Source: Ilumatobacteraceae bacterium (GTDB lineage Bacteria; Actinomycetota; Acidimicrobiia; Acidimicrobiales; Ilumatobacteraceae). From it: a stretch of DNA of 64,000 bases. A model generated the notes under the pieces. That model was not told the origin of the DNA. It worked only from the letters and a program-made list of their open reading frames with translations, and searched no databases. The stretch spans positions 1 through 64,000 of the forward strand of contig JAJTEQ010000002.1 in NCBI GenBank assembly GCA_021298195.1, in the 5' to 3' direction. Of this stretch, positions 7,786-16,183 are shown in pieces; the first letter of the stretch is position 1, and each line of letters opens with the position of its first letter. A program made the position numbers and the translations under genes.

Positions 7786-8787
7786 ATGTCGATCGGACGT
7801 TTTCCCGCCTTCATGTTCACCAACGACCCGGAGGCGCCGCGCCGCGAGGTGGTCGAGATCGGGCTCGAGGATCTGTCCGGCGACGGCGTGCTCATCGAGG
7901 TGGAGTGGTCGAGCGTCAACTACAAGGACGGACTGGCCACGTCCCCCAAGGGCAAGGTGGCACGCATCTCGCCACTCATCCCGGGTGTCGACCTGGCGGG
8001 CACCGTGGTGGACTCCGGAGGGTCGCGGTTCGCGGTGGGCCAGAAGGTGATCGCGCACGCCTACGACATCGGCGTCGCGCATCATGGCGGCTATGCGAGG
8101 TACGCGCGGATTCCCGCCGACTGGGTTCTCGAATTGCCCGAGGGTCTCTCCACTCGCGACGCGATGGTCATCGGCACCGGTGGCTTCACGTCCGCGGAAT
8201 CGGTGATGGCGTTGTTGGATCGCGGTCTCGCTCCGTCCGATGGTCCGGTGTTGGTCACCGGTGCCACCGGTGGGGTGGGCAGCATGGCGATCACGATGCT
8301 GGCCGCGCTCGGCTTCGAGGTGGTGGCGTCGAGCGGGAAGAAGGAGGCCGAGGACTATCTGCGCTCGTTGGGGGCGGCCCGGGTCATCGACCGCGCCGAA
8401 CTGAGCGTCGAGGACCCCAAGCCCTTGGGAACCATGACGTTCGCCGGGGCCGTCGACTGCGTCGGTGGTGTCACGCTGGCCAACGTCGTGAAGCGTTTGA
8501 ACTACGGAGCGGCGGTGGCCGCCAGCGGGTTGACCGGGGGCGCGGGTCTGGCGACCACCGTGATGCCGTTCATCCTGCGCGGTGTGGCCCTGCTCGGAAT
8601 CGACTCGGTGCAGTTGCCGATGGCCCAGCGTGTGGAGGTGTGGAAGCGTCTGGCCAGCGACTTGAAGCCCGCCGGCATCGATCGCATCGGTCACGAGATC
8701 GGCCTGAACCAGTTGGACGCCGTGCTGACCGCCATCCTGAAAGGCGAGGTCACCGGTCGCTACGTGGTCCGTCCGACCGTCGATTGA
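7786..8787 (+). CDS. acuI: Acrylyl-CoA reductase-like MDR oxidoreductase (AcuI/YhdH family)
   Basis: Length 333 aa. A zinc-free medium-chain reductase with the YhdH/AcuI hallmarks SSVNYKDGLA (about residues 43-52) and PGVDLAGTVVDS, and the nucleotide-binding loop VTGATGGVGSMA near residue 157. The family reduces acrylyl-CoA or related enoyl compounds with NADPH, protecting cells from reactive acrylyl-CoA. The C-terminus GEVTGRYVVRP is also typical. The gene stands alone with its own promoter. Confidence 0.85.
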   Translation: MSIGRFPAFMFTNDPEAPRREVVEIGLEDLSGDGVLIEVEWSSVNYKDGLATSPKGKVARISPLIPGVDLAGTVVDSGGSRFAVGQKVIAHAYDIGVAHHGGYARYARIPADWVLELPEGLSTRDAMVIGTGGFTSAESVMALLDRGLAPSDGPVLVTGATGGVGSMAITMLAALGFEVVASSGKKEAEDYLRSLGAARVIDRAELSVEDPKPLGTMTFAGAVDCVGGVTLANVVKRLNYGAAVAASGLTGGAGLATTVMPFILRGVALLGIDSVQLPMAQRVEVWKRLASDLKPAGIDRIGHEIGLNQLDAVLTAILKGEVTGRYVVRPTVD

Positions 8788-8845
8788 CCTGATCGACAGG
8801 GGTACACGTTCGTCATCGGTGATGGGAGACGGCTCCGGCGTGCAT

Positions 8846-8851
8846 TACGCT
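8846..8851 (+). promoter_or_regulatory. -10 element for leader peptide-phoH-ybeY-corC operon
   Basis: TACGCT ends 6 bases before a GTG at 8858, not before the phoH ATG at 8902. By the leaderless rule of this genome, transcription starts at the short upstream reading frame. Confidence 0.5.
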
Positions 8852-8857
8852 GACGCT

Positions 8858-8905
8858 GTGCCGATGAGACGCCGGTCCTGCACCTCGCGCCGACCCACCG
8901 AATGA
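8858..8905 (+). CDS. Candidate 15-residue leader peptide upstream of phoH
   Basis: GTG at 8858 opens a 15-codon frame reading MPMRRRSCTSRRPTE if initiated with Met; five of the residues are Arg. It ends with TGA at 8903-8905, overlapping the phoH ATG as ATGA. The GTG sits exactly 6 bases after a TACGCT hexamer, where leaderless starts occur elsewhere in this window. The PhoH start itself has no ribosome site, so PhoH translation may depend on reinitiation after this peptide. Whether it is a regulator or only a coupling device cannot be told. Confidence 0.4.
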   Translation: MPMRRRSCTSRRPTE

Positions 8906-9870
8906 CGCCTCCATCTCCGACCTCCACCCTGGTGATTCCGGGGACGCATCTCATGGCGAACCTGCTGGGCGCTCGTGACGGGCATCTGCGGCTGATCGAG
9001 TCCGCGTTCTCCGGCACCGACATCTCGGCTCGGGGCAACGAACTGTCCATCGAGGGCCCGGATTCGGCCGTGGTGGCCCGACTGTTCGAGGAGCTCGTTC
9101 TGTTGTTGCAGCGGGGCGAGAACGTGGACGAGTCGGTCATCAAGCGCAGCATCGCCATGGTCCGCCAGGACGCCAGCCCGAGTTCGGTGCTGACCGACGA
9201 GATCCTGCGCGGAGCCAAGGGACGCACGATCAAACCCAAGACCGCCGGGCAGAAGCGCTACATCGACGCCATCCGCCGCAACGTCATCACGTTCGGCATC
9301 GGACCGGCGGGAACCGGCAAGAGTTGGTTGGCCGTGGCCATGGCGGTGCACGCGCTGCAGACCCGACAGGTGCAACGCATCATCCTCACGCGGCCGGCGG
9401 TGGAGGCCGGCGAACGTCTGGGTTTCCTGCCGGGCGACCTGATGGCCAAGATCGACCCGTACCTGCGCCCCTTGTACGACGCCATGTACGACATGGTGGA
9501 CACCGAGGGCGTGCAGAAGATGCACGAGAAGCAGGTGCTCGAGGTGGCCCCGTTGGCGTTCATGCGCGGACGCACCCTGAACAACAGCTTCATCATCCTC
9601 GACGAGGCCCAGAACACCACCCCCGAGCAGATGAAGATGTTCCTCACCCGCATCGGTTTCGGTTCCAAGGTGGTGGTCACCGGCGACGCGACCCAGGTCG
9701 ACGTGCCCGACGGCCGTAGCGGGCTGGCCGGTCTCGAACGCATTCTCGGCGGTATCGAGGGTCTGGAGTTCGTGCATCTCGACGCCGGCGACGTCGTTCG
9801 CCATCGGATCGTGGGCGACATCGTCGCGGCGTACGAGAAGCGCGCGGCGCGAACGGATCGCAATGGTTGA
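8902..9870 (+). CDS. phoH: PhoH-family ATPase (PhoH/PhoL)
   Basis: Length 322 aa. The Walker A motif is GPAGTGKS near residue 134, the Walker B FIILDEAQN near residue 232, and VVTGDATQVD follows; together these define PhoH, an SF1-helicase-like P-loop ATPase. The N-terminal part (LRLIESAFSGTDISARGNEL) is the usual small extension. Family proteins are linked with RNA metabolism and ribosome maturation through the neighbouring YbeY. The stop overlaps ybeY by 8 bp. The ATG lacks a ribosome site and overlaps the stop of a 15-codon upstream frame. Confidence 0.93.
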   Translation: MTPPSPTSTLVIPGTHLMANLLGARDGHLRLIESAFSGTDISARGNELSIEGPDSAVVARLFEELVLLLQRGENVDESVIKRSIAMVRQDASPSSVLTDEILRGAKGRTIKPKTAGQKRYIDAIRRNVITFGIGPAGTGKSWLAVAMAVHALQTRQVQRIILTRPAVEAGERLGFLPGDLMAKIDPYLRPLYDAMYDMVDTEGVQKMHEKQVLEVAPLAFMRGRTLNNSFIILDEAQNTTPEQMKMFLTRIGFGSKVVVTGDATQVDVPDGRSGLAGLERILGGIEGLEFVHLDAGDVVRHRIVGDIVAAYEKRAARTDRNG

Positions 9871-10465
9871 GGGCCCGCCCAGATTCCGCCGCAAGACCAA
9901 GGTGGGCGGTGACGCCGAGGCCGAGGTCTTCTGTGCCGACGAACAGACCACCGTCGTCGTCGACGTGGCGCGTTGGCAGACGTTGGCCCGACACGCGCTG
10001 GCGGCCGAAGGTGTCCGCGGGGGCACCGAGCTGTCGTTGTTCTTCGTGGAGAAGTCCGACATGGTCGATCTGAACCTCGAGCACATGGGTGAGGTGGGCC
10101 CCACCGACGTGCTGTCGTTCCCGATCGACGGTGGCGAGGTGTTGGAAGTGGTGAGCGGACCGAGCGGGGGCACCCGTGGGCCCGATCGTTCACCGCCCGA
10201 TCGTGGCGACATGCCGTTGCTGTTGGGCGACATCGTCATCTGTCCGGAGGTGGCCCGCGAACAGGCACCCACGCACGCGGGCACGGAGGACGACGAGTTG
10301 GCCTTGTTGGTGGTGCACGGTGTCCTGCACATCCTGGGTTGGGATCACGACACCGCCGACAAGACCGTGGCCATGCAGGCGCGCGAGCGCGAGATCCTGA
10401 AGGCCCACCACTGGAACGGGGACGTTCCCCCGACCTTCAGCCAGAGCGTTCCGGAGGGAACATGA
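9863..10465 (+). CDS. ybeY: YbeY endoribonuclease / 16S rRNA maturation factor
   Basis: Length 200 aa, longer than the usual 150-160 because of an insertion around GPSGGTRGPDRSPPDRG in the middle. The zinc-binding signature HGVLHILGWDHD is intact near residues 153-164, and the conserved TDVLSFPID precedes the insertion. YbeY processes the 3' end of 16S rRNA and takes part in ribosome quality control. It overlaps phoH by 8 bp and corC by 4 bp (ATGA), so all three are translationally coupled. Confidence 0.93.
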   Translation: MVEGPPRFRRKTKVGGDAEAEVFCADEQTTVVVDVARWQTLARHALAAEGVRGGTELSLFFVEKSDMVDLNLEHMGEVGPTDVLSFPIDGGEVLEVVSGPSGGTRGPDRSPPDRGDMPLLLGDIVICPEVAREQAPTHAGTEDDELALLVVHGVLHILGWDHDTADKTVAMQAREREILKAHHWNGDVPPTFSQSVPEGT

Positions 10466-11757
10466 CCGCATTCGTCGCCGCATTCACCGGAACCGATTGG
10501 ATCCTGTTGGCGGTCGTTCTCGTCCTCCTGATCGTTCTGATCTTCCTGTCGTTGGCCGAGATGGGTTTGTCGCGCATGAGCAAGCCGAAGGCCGCGGCCA
10601 TGGCCGAGGGTGGTGTGCGGCAGGGCCGGGCCCTGCAGGATCTGGTGGGCGAACCGGAGAAGTGGGTGAATCCCTTGTTGCTGTCGGTCAACGTGTGCCA
10701 GACGGTGCAAGCGACGTTGACCGGCGTGATCGCCGCCCGCGCGTTCGGTGCCATCGGAGTGGTCGTCGGTGTGTTGCTGAACGTGGTGGTGTTCTTCGTG
10801 TTGGCCGAGGCCGTGCCCAAGACCTACGCGGTTCTGTATCCGGAGCGTGCGGCGTTGAGCACCGCCCGGGGAGTCCACCTCTTGGTGTCGTTCCCACCCT
10901 TGCGAATGGTGTCGGGGTGGCTGATACGTCTCACGAACGTCATCGTGAAGGGAAAGGGTCTCGAGCAGGGGCCGTTCGTCAGCGAACAAGAGCTGCTGGG
11001 CATCGTCGAGGCCGCCATGAACGACGACGTCATCGAGGAGGAAGAGCGCGACCTCATCGAGTCGATCATCGAGTTCGGCGACACCGTGGCTCGAGAGGTG
11101 ATGGTGCCGTTTCCCGACGTCGTCACGATCGCCGACACCTTCAGCGTGCGCGAAGCGGTGGATGTGGCGATCGAGCACGGCTTCTCGCGTTTGCCGGTGT
11201 TGAGCCCCGACGACGACGTTCGCGGCGTCACCTTCATCAAGGATCTCGTTCGCGCGGAACGCTCCGGGCAGGGCGCGCAACTGGTGACGATGTACATGCG
11301 CGACGCCGTGGTGATCCCCGAGAACAAGCCCGTCGCCCAGTTGATGCGCGACATGCAGGCGCGCAAGTACCACATGGCGGTGGTGGCCGACGAGTACGGA
11401 AGCATCGAGGGAATCGTCACCCTCGAGGACTGTCTCGAGGAACTCGTGGGTGAGATCGTCGACGAGTACGACAAGGACCACAAGTCGATCGTGAAGCACG
11501 AGGACGGTCAGTACCTGGTCGACGGGACGACCAGTGTCTCCGAGGTGAACGAGGAGTTGGACACCGACATTCCCGACGACGAGTGGGAGAGCATCGGCGG
11601 TTTCGTGTTCAACACCCTCGGTCATGTTCCGGCCGTCGGCGAGCACATCGACTTCGACGGTTGGCGATTCACGGTGGCCGAACTTCAGGGTCGCCGTATC
11701 CGCTCCATTCGGGTGCAGGTCGTGGCGCGATCCGGAGACGACGAAGCCGACGACTGA
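10462..11757 (+). CDS. CorC/HlyC-family membrane protein with DUF21 and CBS domains
   Basis: Length 431 aa. The N-terminal DUF21 domain holds membrane segments (about residues 10-30, 65-90, 95-115 and 130-150), including WILLAVVLVLLIVLIFLSLA. A CBS pair follows (VREVMVPFPDVVTI to YHMAVVADEYGSIEGIVTLE), then a CorC_HlyC domain ending near VRVQVVARSGD. Relatives take part in Mg2+/Co2+ efflux or ion-transport control. The ATG overlaps the ybeY stop. The order phoH-ybeY-corC is standard in actinobacteria, where era normally follows; here era is 14 kb away. Confidence 0.9.
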   Translation: MTAFVAAFTGTDWILLAVVLVLLIVLIFLSLAEMGLSRMSKPKAAAMAEGGVRQGRALQDLVGEPEKWVNPLLLSVNVCQTVQATLTGVIAARAFGAIGVVVGVLLNVVVFFVLAEAVPKTYAVLYPERAALSTARGVHLLVSFPPLRMVSGWLIRLTNVIVKGKGLEQGPFVSEQELLGIVEAAMNDDVIEEEERDLIESIIEFGDTVAREVMVPFPDVVTIADTFSVREAVDVAIEHGFSRLPVLSPDDDVRGVTFIKDLVRAERSGQGAQLVTMYMRDAVVIPENKPVAQLMRDMQARKYHMAVVADEYGSIEGIVTLEDCLEELVGEIVDEYDKDHKSIVKHEDGQYLVDGTTSVSEVNEELDTDIPDDEWESIGGFVFNTLGHVPAVGEHIDFDGWRFTVAELQGRRIRSIRVQVVARSGDDEADD

Positions 11758-11779
11758 ATCCCGCGCGGCCGCGTCGTAC

Positions 11780-11785
11780 TAACTT
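11780..11785 (+). promoter_or_regulatory. -10 element of the SDR gene at 11793
   Basis: TAACTT ends 7 bases before the ATG; leaderless pattern. Confidence 0.5.
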
Positions 11786-11792
11786 CGGCGAC

Positions 11793-12536
11793 ATGGACGT
11801 ACGACTCGACGGAAAAGTTGCCCTCATCACCGGAGCCTCCAAGGGCATCGGATTGGCCATGGCGAAGATGTACGCCGAGGCCGGCGCGAGTGTGATGATG
11901 GTGTCGCGCAAGATCGGACCCGACGTGGTGTCCGACGCGGGCATCGTCGGCGACGTGATGACCTACGCCGCCAACACCGGTGACGTGGAACAGGGACGGG
12001 CCTGTGTGGCCGCCGCGATCGAGCGCTTCGGCCCCGTCGACATCCTGGTGAACAACGCGGCCACGAACCCCTATTACGGTCCGTCGCTCGGCGTGGACGA
12101 GGCTCGTTTCGACAAGACGTTCCAGGTGAACCTGCGCGGTCCGTTGTTCTGGACCCAGGCGGTTTGGGACGCCGGGATGAAGGACCGTCCCGGGGTGATC
12201 ATCAACGTGGCCTCGGTGGGCGGTCTTCGTACCGAGGGGGCTTTGGGCATCTACAACCTCACCAAGGCGGCCCTCATTCACATGACCCGTCAGTTGGCCG
12301 CCGAGCTGGGCCCGACACGCGTGGTCGGCATCGCTCCGGGTCTGGTGAAGACCGACTTCGCCAAGGTGTTGGTCGACAATTACGGCGACCGTCTCGCGGC
12401 CGCGCTTCCGCTCGGCCGCATCGGTGTGCCCGATGACATCGCCGCCCTGGCGACCTTCCTGGCCTCCGATCGCGCCTCGTGGATCACCGGCGAGACCTAC
12501 GTGATCGACGGTGGGGCCGGGGTGAAGAGCTCCTGA
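11793..12536 (+). CDS. Short-chain dehydrogenase/reductase
   Basis: Length 247 aa. Rossmann motif TGASKGIGLAMAKMYAE, NNAA motif (LVNNAATNP), catalytic Ser in NVASVGG and Tyr/Lys in YNLTKAAL, C-terminal WITGETYVIDGG. All SDR catalytic residues are present. The shape is that of FabG-like or 3-hydroxyacyl/steroid dehydrogenases; the substrate is not recognisable. It has its own promoter and converges with another SDR (2-bp gap). Confidence 0.88.
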   Translation: MDVRLDGKVALITGASKGIGLAMAKMYAEAGASVMMVSRKIGPDVVSDAGIVGDVMTYAANTGDVEQGRACVAAAIERFGPVDILVNNAATNPYYGPSLGVDEARFDKTFQVNLRGPLFWTQAVWDAGMKDRPGVIINVASVGGLRTEGALGIYNLTKAALIHMTRQLAAELGPTRVVGIAPGLVKTDFAKVLVDNYGDRLAAALPLGRIGVPDDIAALATFLASDRASWITGETYVIDGGAGVKSS

Positions 12537-12538
12537 GC

Positions 12539-13318
12539 TCAGAGCGCCGAGAAGATCGCCGGCAATGTCGGATAGCGGCCGGTGTTCCCGCCACCGTCGA
12601 CCGAGACGAACGAGGCGCTCATGAACGATGACTCGTCGCTGGCGAGGAACGCGGCGACGGAAGCGACCTCGTCCGCGGTGGCGTGGCGACCGAGTGAGGC
12701 GTTCTCCTCGAACTGACGAATCACCTCGGGGACGGCGAACATTCCGGCGGTGGCGTTGGTCGCCACGAGGCCCGGAGCGATGGTGTTCACGCGAACGCCG
12801 CGGGCGCCCATCTCCATGGCGGCCACGCGGGTGAGCATGGCGACACCAGCCTTGGCCGCGCAGTACGCCGACATTCCGGCCGACGGCTGTATGGCGTTGA
12901 GCGACGAGATGGTGATGACCGAACCTCCGTCGTTCACGTGGGTCGACGTGGCCTTCAGCGTGATGAAAACGCCCACCAGACACAGATCGATGATTCGCTT
13001 CCAATCCGCCACGTCATGGTCCTGGATGAGGCCGTACGTGCCCGCACCGGCGTTGGCCACCACCACGTCGATGCCTCCGAAGGCCCGCACTCCCGAGGCG
13101 ACCGCGTCGGTCATGCTCGCCTCGTCGGTGACGTCGGCGACGACCCCGTGCACCCGCTCGGGATCCAGCTCACGCAATCGTCCCAGACCCGGGGCATCGA
13201 TGTCGGTGGCGATCACCCGCGCTCCGTCGTCCAGGAAACGCCGACAGATGGCGGCGCCGATGCCGGAGGCCGCCCCGGTGACGAAGGTTGTCTTGTGCGC
13301 GAGACGCTCGGTGGTCAT
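12539..13318 (-). CDS. Short-chain dehydrogenase/reductase
   Basis: Length 259 aa. TGAASGIGAAICRRF near residue 15, NAG motif (VVANAGAGTYG), Ser in ITISSLN and YCAAKAGV for Tyr/Lys. The Asp in ATDIDAPG after the second strand suggests NAD(H) rather than NADP(H). The substrate is unknown. The start codon at 13318 is preceded by TAGCGT 6 bases upstream. It converges with the SDR at 11793 and lies 9 bp downstream of menE. Confidence 0.88.
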   Translation of the reverse strand: MTTERLAHKTTFVTGAASGIGAAICRRFLDDGARVIATDIDAPGLGRLRELDPERVHGVVADVTDEASMTDAVASGVRAFGGIDVVVANAGAGTYGLIQDHDVADWKRIIDLCLVGVFITLKATSTHVNDGGSVITISSLNAIQPSAGMSAYCAAKAGVAMLTRVAAMEMGARGVRVNTIAPGLVATNATAGMFAVPEVIRQFEENASLGRHATADEVASVAAFLASDESSFMSASFVSVDGGGNTGRYPTLPAIFSAL

Positions 13319-13324
13319 GGGCGA

Positions 13325-13330
13325 ACGCTA
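13325..13330 (-). promoter_or_regulatory. -10 element of the SDR gene at 13318
   Basis: TAGCGT on the minus strand ends 6 bases before the ATG. It overlaps the very end of menE, so the SDR has its own promoter despite the short gap. Confidence 0.55.
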
Positions 13331-14443
13331 GTGCCGTTGGTCCGGTCGTAGGTCGCGAACGAGGACGGCCAGTTCGGCGCGTCGCACCTTTCCCGAGGCG
13401 GTGCGGGGGATGGACTCCACGCGCACCATGGCGGTGGGAGCGCAATATGCGGGCAGCGACACCTTCACGAGATCCCGGATCGCTCCGAGGCTCGGGGCGT
13501 CGCCGGTGTGCACCAGCAGAACGCGTTCCCCCCATTCGGGATCCGGCAACTTGACGACCGCGAAGTCGGTCGCGTGATCGCCGATGGCCCGTTCGACGCT
13601 CTCGGGCCAGATCTTCTCGCCACCGCTGACGATGACGTCACCGATGCGACCGTCCACGTGCAACCGCCCGTCCTCGTCGAGACGTCCCGCGTCCCCGGTG
13701 TGCAGCCACCCGTCGGCGTCGATCGACGTCGAACCGTCGCGATAGGCGCGCATCAGCATCGGACCACGAACGGTGACCTCGCCATCGATGATGCGCAATT
13801 CGACATCGGGAATGGCGAAACCGTCGTACACCACGCCGGAACCGGTCTCGGTCATTCCGTAAGTGGCGACGCAGTTCTCCGGTCGATCGTGAGGTGGGCG
13901 TGAACCCCCGAGCAGGATCCGACGGAAGCGACCAGCGTCCACGCGCGTGAGGGCCGTGGGGACGAGCGACGTCAGCGAGCAGGTGCTGGCGTTCACGCGA
14001 TCGGCGTCGAAGCCGTCGTGCACCTCGAGGAAGGTGTCGGTGAGCACCGCACGACTGATCACGGAGAAGCCACCGATGTGCGCGACCGGCAGGCAGGCCA
14101 ACCAGCGATCGTCGCGCGTCACTCCGAGCGCGGCCGACGTGGCGAAAGCCGAAGCCTTGAGCCCGGTCATGGTGTGGACGACGCCTTTGGGGTCGCCCGT
14201 CGAACCGCTGGTGGCGATGACGAGGGCGTCACCGACCTCGGTGTCGATCGGGTCGGGTCGACGTTGGCTCCCGGCGTCGGTTCGGACCTCGTGCGGACGG
14301 AGCGCGTCGAGCAACCGTTTCTTGGCCGGCTCGGGCAGCCGTGAGTCGACGGGCAGAACGGCGTTCCCCTCGTCCCAGATGCGACGAACTATGGCGACGT
14401 ACGCGTCGTTCGTCGGCATGTCAAGGGCGACGAGACGGGGCAC
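13328..14443 (-). CDS. menE: o-Succinylbenzoate-CoA ligase (MenE-like, short form)
   Basis: Length 371 aa, shorter than usual acyl-CoA synthetases but normal for actinobacterial MenE. ANL-family motifs are present: ATSGSTGDPKGVVHT (A3, about residue 80), ATYGMTETGSG (A5), HTGDAGRLDEDGRLHVDGR (A7/A8) and the catalytic Lys in RTASGKVRRAEL (A10). It would activate o-succinylbenzoate with CoA and ATP in menaquinone synthesis; assignment to MenE rests on the neighbouring menA, menH, menD, menF and menG. GTG 14443 is favoured because TAGAGT lies 6 bases before it; ATG 14419 is the alternative. Confidence 0.82.
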   Translation of the reverse strand: MPRLVALDMPTNDAYVAIVRRIWDEGNAVLPVDSRLPEPAKKRLLDALRPHEVRTDAGSQRRPDPIDTEVGDALVIATSGSTGDPKGVVHTMTGLKASAFATSAALGVTRDDRWLACLPVAHIGGFSVISRAVLTDTFLEVHDGFDADRVNASTCSLTSLVPTALTRVDAGRFRRILLGGSRPPHDRPENCVATYGMTETGSGVVYDGFAIPDVELRIIDGEVTVRGPMLMRAYRDGSTSIDADGWLHTGDAGRLDEDGRLHVDGRIGDVIVSGGEKIWPESVERAIGDHATDFAVVKLPDPEWGERVLLVHTGDAPSLGAIRDLVKVSLPAYCAPTAMVRVESIPRTASGKVRRAELAVLVRDLRPDQRH

Positions 14444-14449
14444 GAGGAG

Positions 14450-14455
14450 ACTCTA
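14450..14455 (-). promoter_or_regulatory. -10 element of menE
   Basis: TAGAGT ends 6 bases before the GTG at 14443; leaderless pattern. Confidence 0.6.
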
Positions 14456-14501
14456 GGCAGAATTCGTCCGCATCATCCGACCGGTGTCCGGTGTCGTGAT
14501 T

Positions 14502-14507
14502 TAGCGT
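14502..14507 (+). promoter_or_regulatory. -10 element of menA
   Basis: TAGCGT ends 6 bases before the GTG at 14514. It diverges from the menE promoter about 50 bp away, so the two may share control. Confidence 0.6.
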
Positions 14508-14513
14508 GTCGGC

Positions 14514-15377
14514 GTGAACAAATGGATCGTCGGTGCTCGCGTGCGAACCCTTCCCGCGGCGGTGGTCCCGGTGGCCGTCGGTGCGGCCGTCGCGGTGGGC
14601 GAACCGGACGTTCGCTGGTGGCGGGTCGTGCTGGCCGGTGTCGTGAGCGTGATGTTGCAAGTGGGTGTCAACTACGCCAACGACTACAGCGACGGAATCC
14701 GCGGCACCGACGACGCCCGTGTGGGCCCGGCACGGTTGGTCGGCGGGGGATTGGCCTCGGCGCGTTCGGTGAAGATCGCCGCGTTGTCGTCGTTCCTCGT
14801 GGCGGCTGTGGTCGGTTTGGCGTTGTCGATCGTCACCAGCCCGTGGCTCCTCGCGGTGGGTGCGGCGTCGATCCTGGCCGGTTGGTTCTACACCGGAGGC
14901 AAGCACCCCTACGGATATCTCGGTTTCGGGGAAGTGTTCGTGTTCGTGTTCTTCGGTTTGGTGGCCACGGTCGGCACCACGTACGTGCTCGCCGAACGAA
15001 TCACCGCGCTGGCGTGGCAGATGGGAGTGGCCGTGGGAGCCTTGGCGTGCGCGTTGCTGGTGACCAACAACCTGCGCGACATTCCCACCGATCGCGAGGT
15101 CGGCAAGAAAACGTTGGCGGTGCGTCTCGGTGATTCTCGCACCCGAGCGTTGTTCGTGGCGTTGGTGGTCGGGGGTGTGTTCGTCGGAGCGGCGGCCGTA
15201 TGGGAACGTCCGCTGGCGGCCGTCATCCTCGGGGTGTTGGTCGTCGCCGTGGGCCCGGTGCGACGCGTGCGTGGCGGTGCCGTGGGTCGTGACCTGATCG
15301 CCGTGTTGGGCGGCACCACGAGAGTGCAATTGGCCTTCGGCGTGGTGGCCACGGCGACGCTCGCTCTGGGCGCCTGA
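14514..15377 (+). CDS. menA: 1,4-Dihydroxy-2-naphthoate polyprenyltransferase
   Basis: Length 287 aa, an integral membrane UbiA-superfamily prenyltransferase with about eight hydrophobic segments. The first Asp-rich motif is NDYSDGIRGTDD near residues 56-67, preceded by VGVNYA. The second is NNLRDIPTDREVGKKTL near residue 184; both bind the Mg-diphosphate of the prenyl donor. The motif spacing matches MenA. It attaches the isoprenoid tail to DHNA in the membrane, the last step before methylation by MenG. It converges with menH (24-bp gap). Confidence 0.92.
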   Translation: MNKWIVGARVRTLPAAVVPVAVGAAVAVGEPDVRWWRVVLAGVVSVMLQVGVNYANDYSDGIRGTDDARVGPARLVGGGLASARSVKIAALSSFLVAAVVGLALSIVTSPWLLAVGAASILAGWFYTGGKHPYGYLGFGEVFVFVFFGLVATVGTTYVLAERITALAWQMGVAVGALACALLVTNNLRDIPTDREVGKKTLAVRLGDSRTRALFVALVVGGVFVGAAAVWERPLAAVILGVLVVAVGPVRRVRGGAVGRDLIAVLGGTTRVQLAFGVVATATLALGA

Positions 15378-15401
15378 GCGCCCGCGTTCGGTCTCGGTCG
15401 T

Positions 15402-16178
15402 TCAGTCCAGCCACTCGCGCAGGATGCTCGCGACCGCGTCGGGTCGCTCGAGGTGAGCGGCGTGACCGGCATTGGGAACCGACTCGAAGCGGGCGTTGGT
15501 TCCGATCGCTTCCGCCATGCGCCGCCCGATGGCATCGAACTTCGTGTCGCGCGAACCGGCCATCACCAACACGGGGACGTCGATGTTCGACAGACGATCC
15601 CACAGGGGCGTCTGCTCTCCGACGCCGCAACGGCGCAGGCTGGAGGTCAAACCCTCGACGGTGTTGAGGCGACGTTCGGCGAGATCGTCGACGGTCGGAG
15701 TCAGTCCGGCGAAGAGCGGTTGTCGCAGCCACCACTCGAGGAAGACCTCGACTCCCGATTCGACGATGCGCTCGGCGAGGAGTCGATCCGATTCGCGACG
15801 ATCCGCTCGTTCGCGCTCGTCCTCGATGCCGGGTGTCCCGCCGATGAGAACCAATCCGTGCATCGTGGTCGATCCGAGAGCGGCGTGAAGCAAAATCCGG
15901 GCTCCCATGGAATAGCCGACGTAGACACCCTCGCCGGCCGATTCGACCACCGCATGCGCGACGCCGGACAAGTCATCGTCGAGCAACGGTGACCGACCAT
16001 GCCCCGGAGCATCGACTCGGCAGATGGAGGGTTCGTCGCCGAGAGCTCGGATGAGTCCGTCCCACGACCGACAGGTCTGCGTGAATCCGTGTAGCAGAAC
16101 GAGCCGAGAAAGTCCGCTCGTGCCGGCCGAATCCTCGGCGTGGAGGATCGCGCGGCGCGGCGTCCACGTGCGCGTCAC
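15402..16178 (-). CDS. menH: Alpha/beta hydrolase, probable MenH (SHCHC synthase)
   Basis: Length 258 aa. Oxyanion-hole segment LLHGFTQTCRSWD, nucleophile elbow GYSMGAR with the catalytic Ser, an acidic residue in SRDTKFD and the catalytic His in GHAAHLERP. Together with HGFTGSxxxW-like and PGHGRS features this resembles MenH, which eliminates pyruvate from SEPHCHC. Context with menD and menF supports this, although alpha/beta hydrolases are hard to assign by sequence alone. The GTG at 16178 has GGAG 8 bases upstream; a GTG at 16187 that overlaps the dsbA-like stop as GTGA is the alternative. Confidence 0.75.
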   Translation of the reverse strand: MTRTWTPRRAILHAEDSAGTSGLSRLVLLHGFTQTCRSWDGLIRALGDEPSICRVDAPGHGRSPLLDDDLSGVAHAVVESAGEGVYVGYSMGARILLHAALGSTTMHGLVLIGGTPGIEDERERADRRESDRLLAERIVESGVEVFLEWWLRQPLFAGLTPTVDDLAERRLNTVEGLTSSLRRCGVGEQTPLWDRLSNIDVPVLVMAGSRDTKFDAIGRRMAEAIGTNARFESVPNAGHAAHLERPDAVASILREWLD

Positions 16179-16183
16179 GTCGG

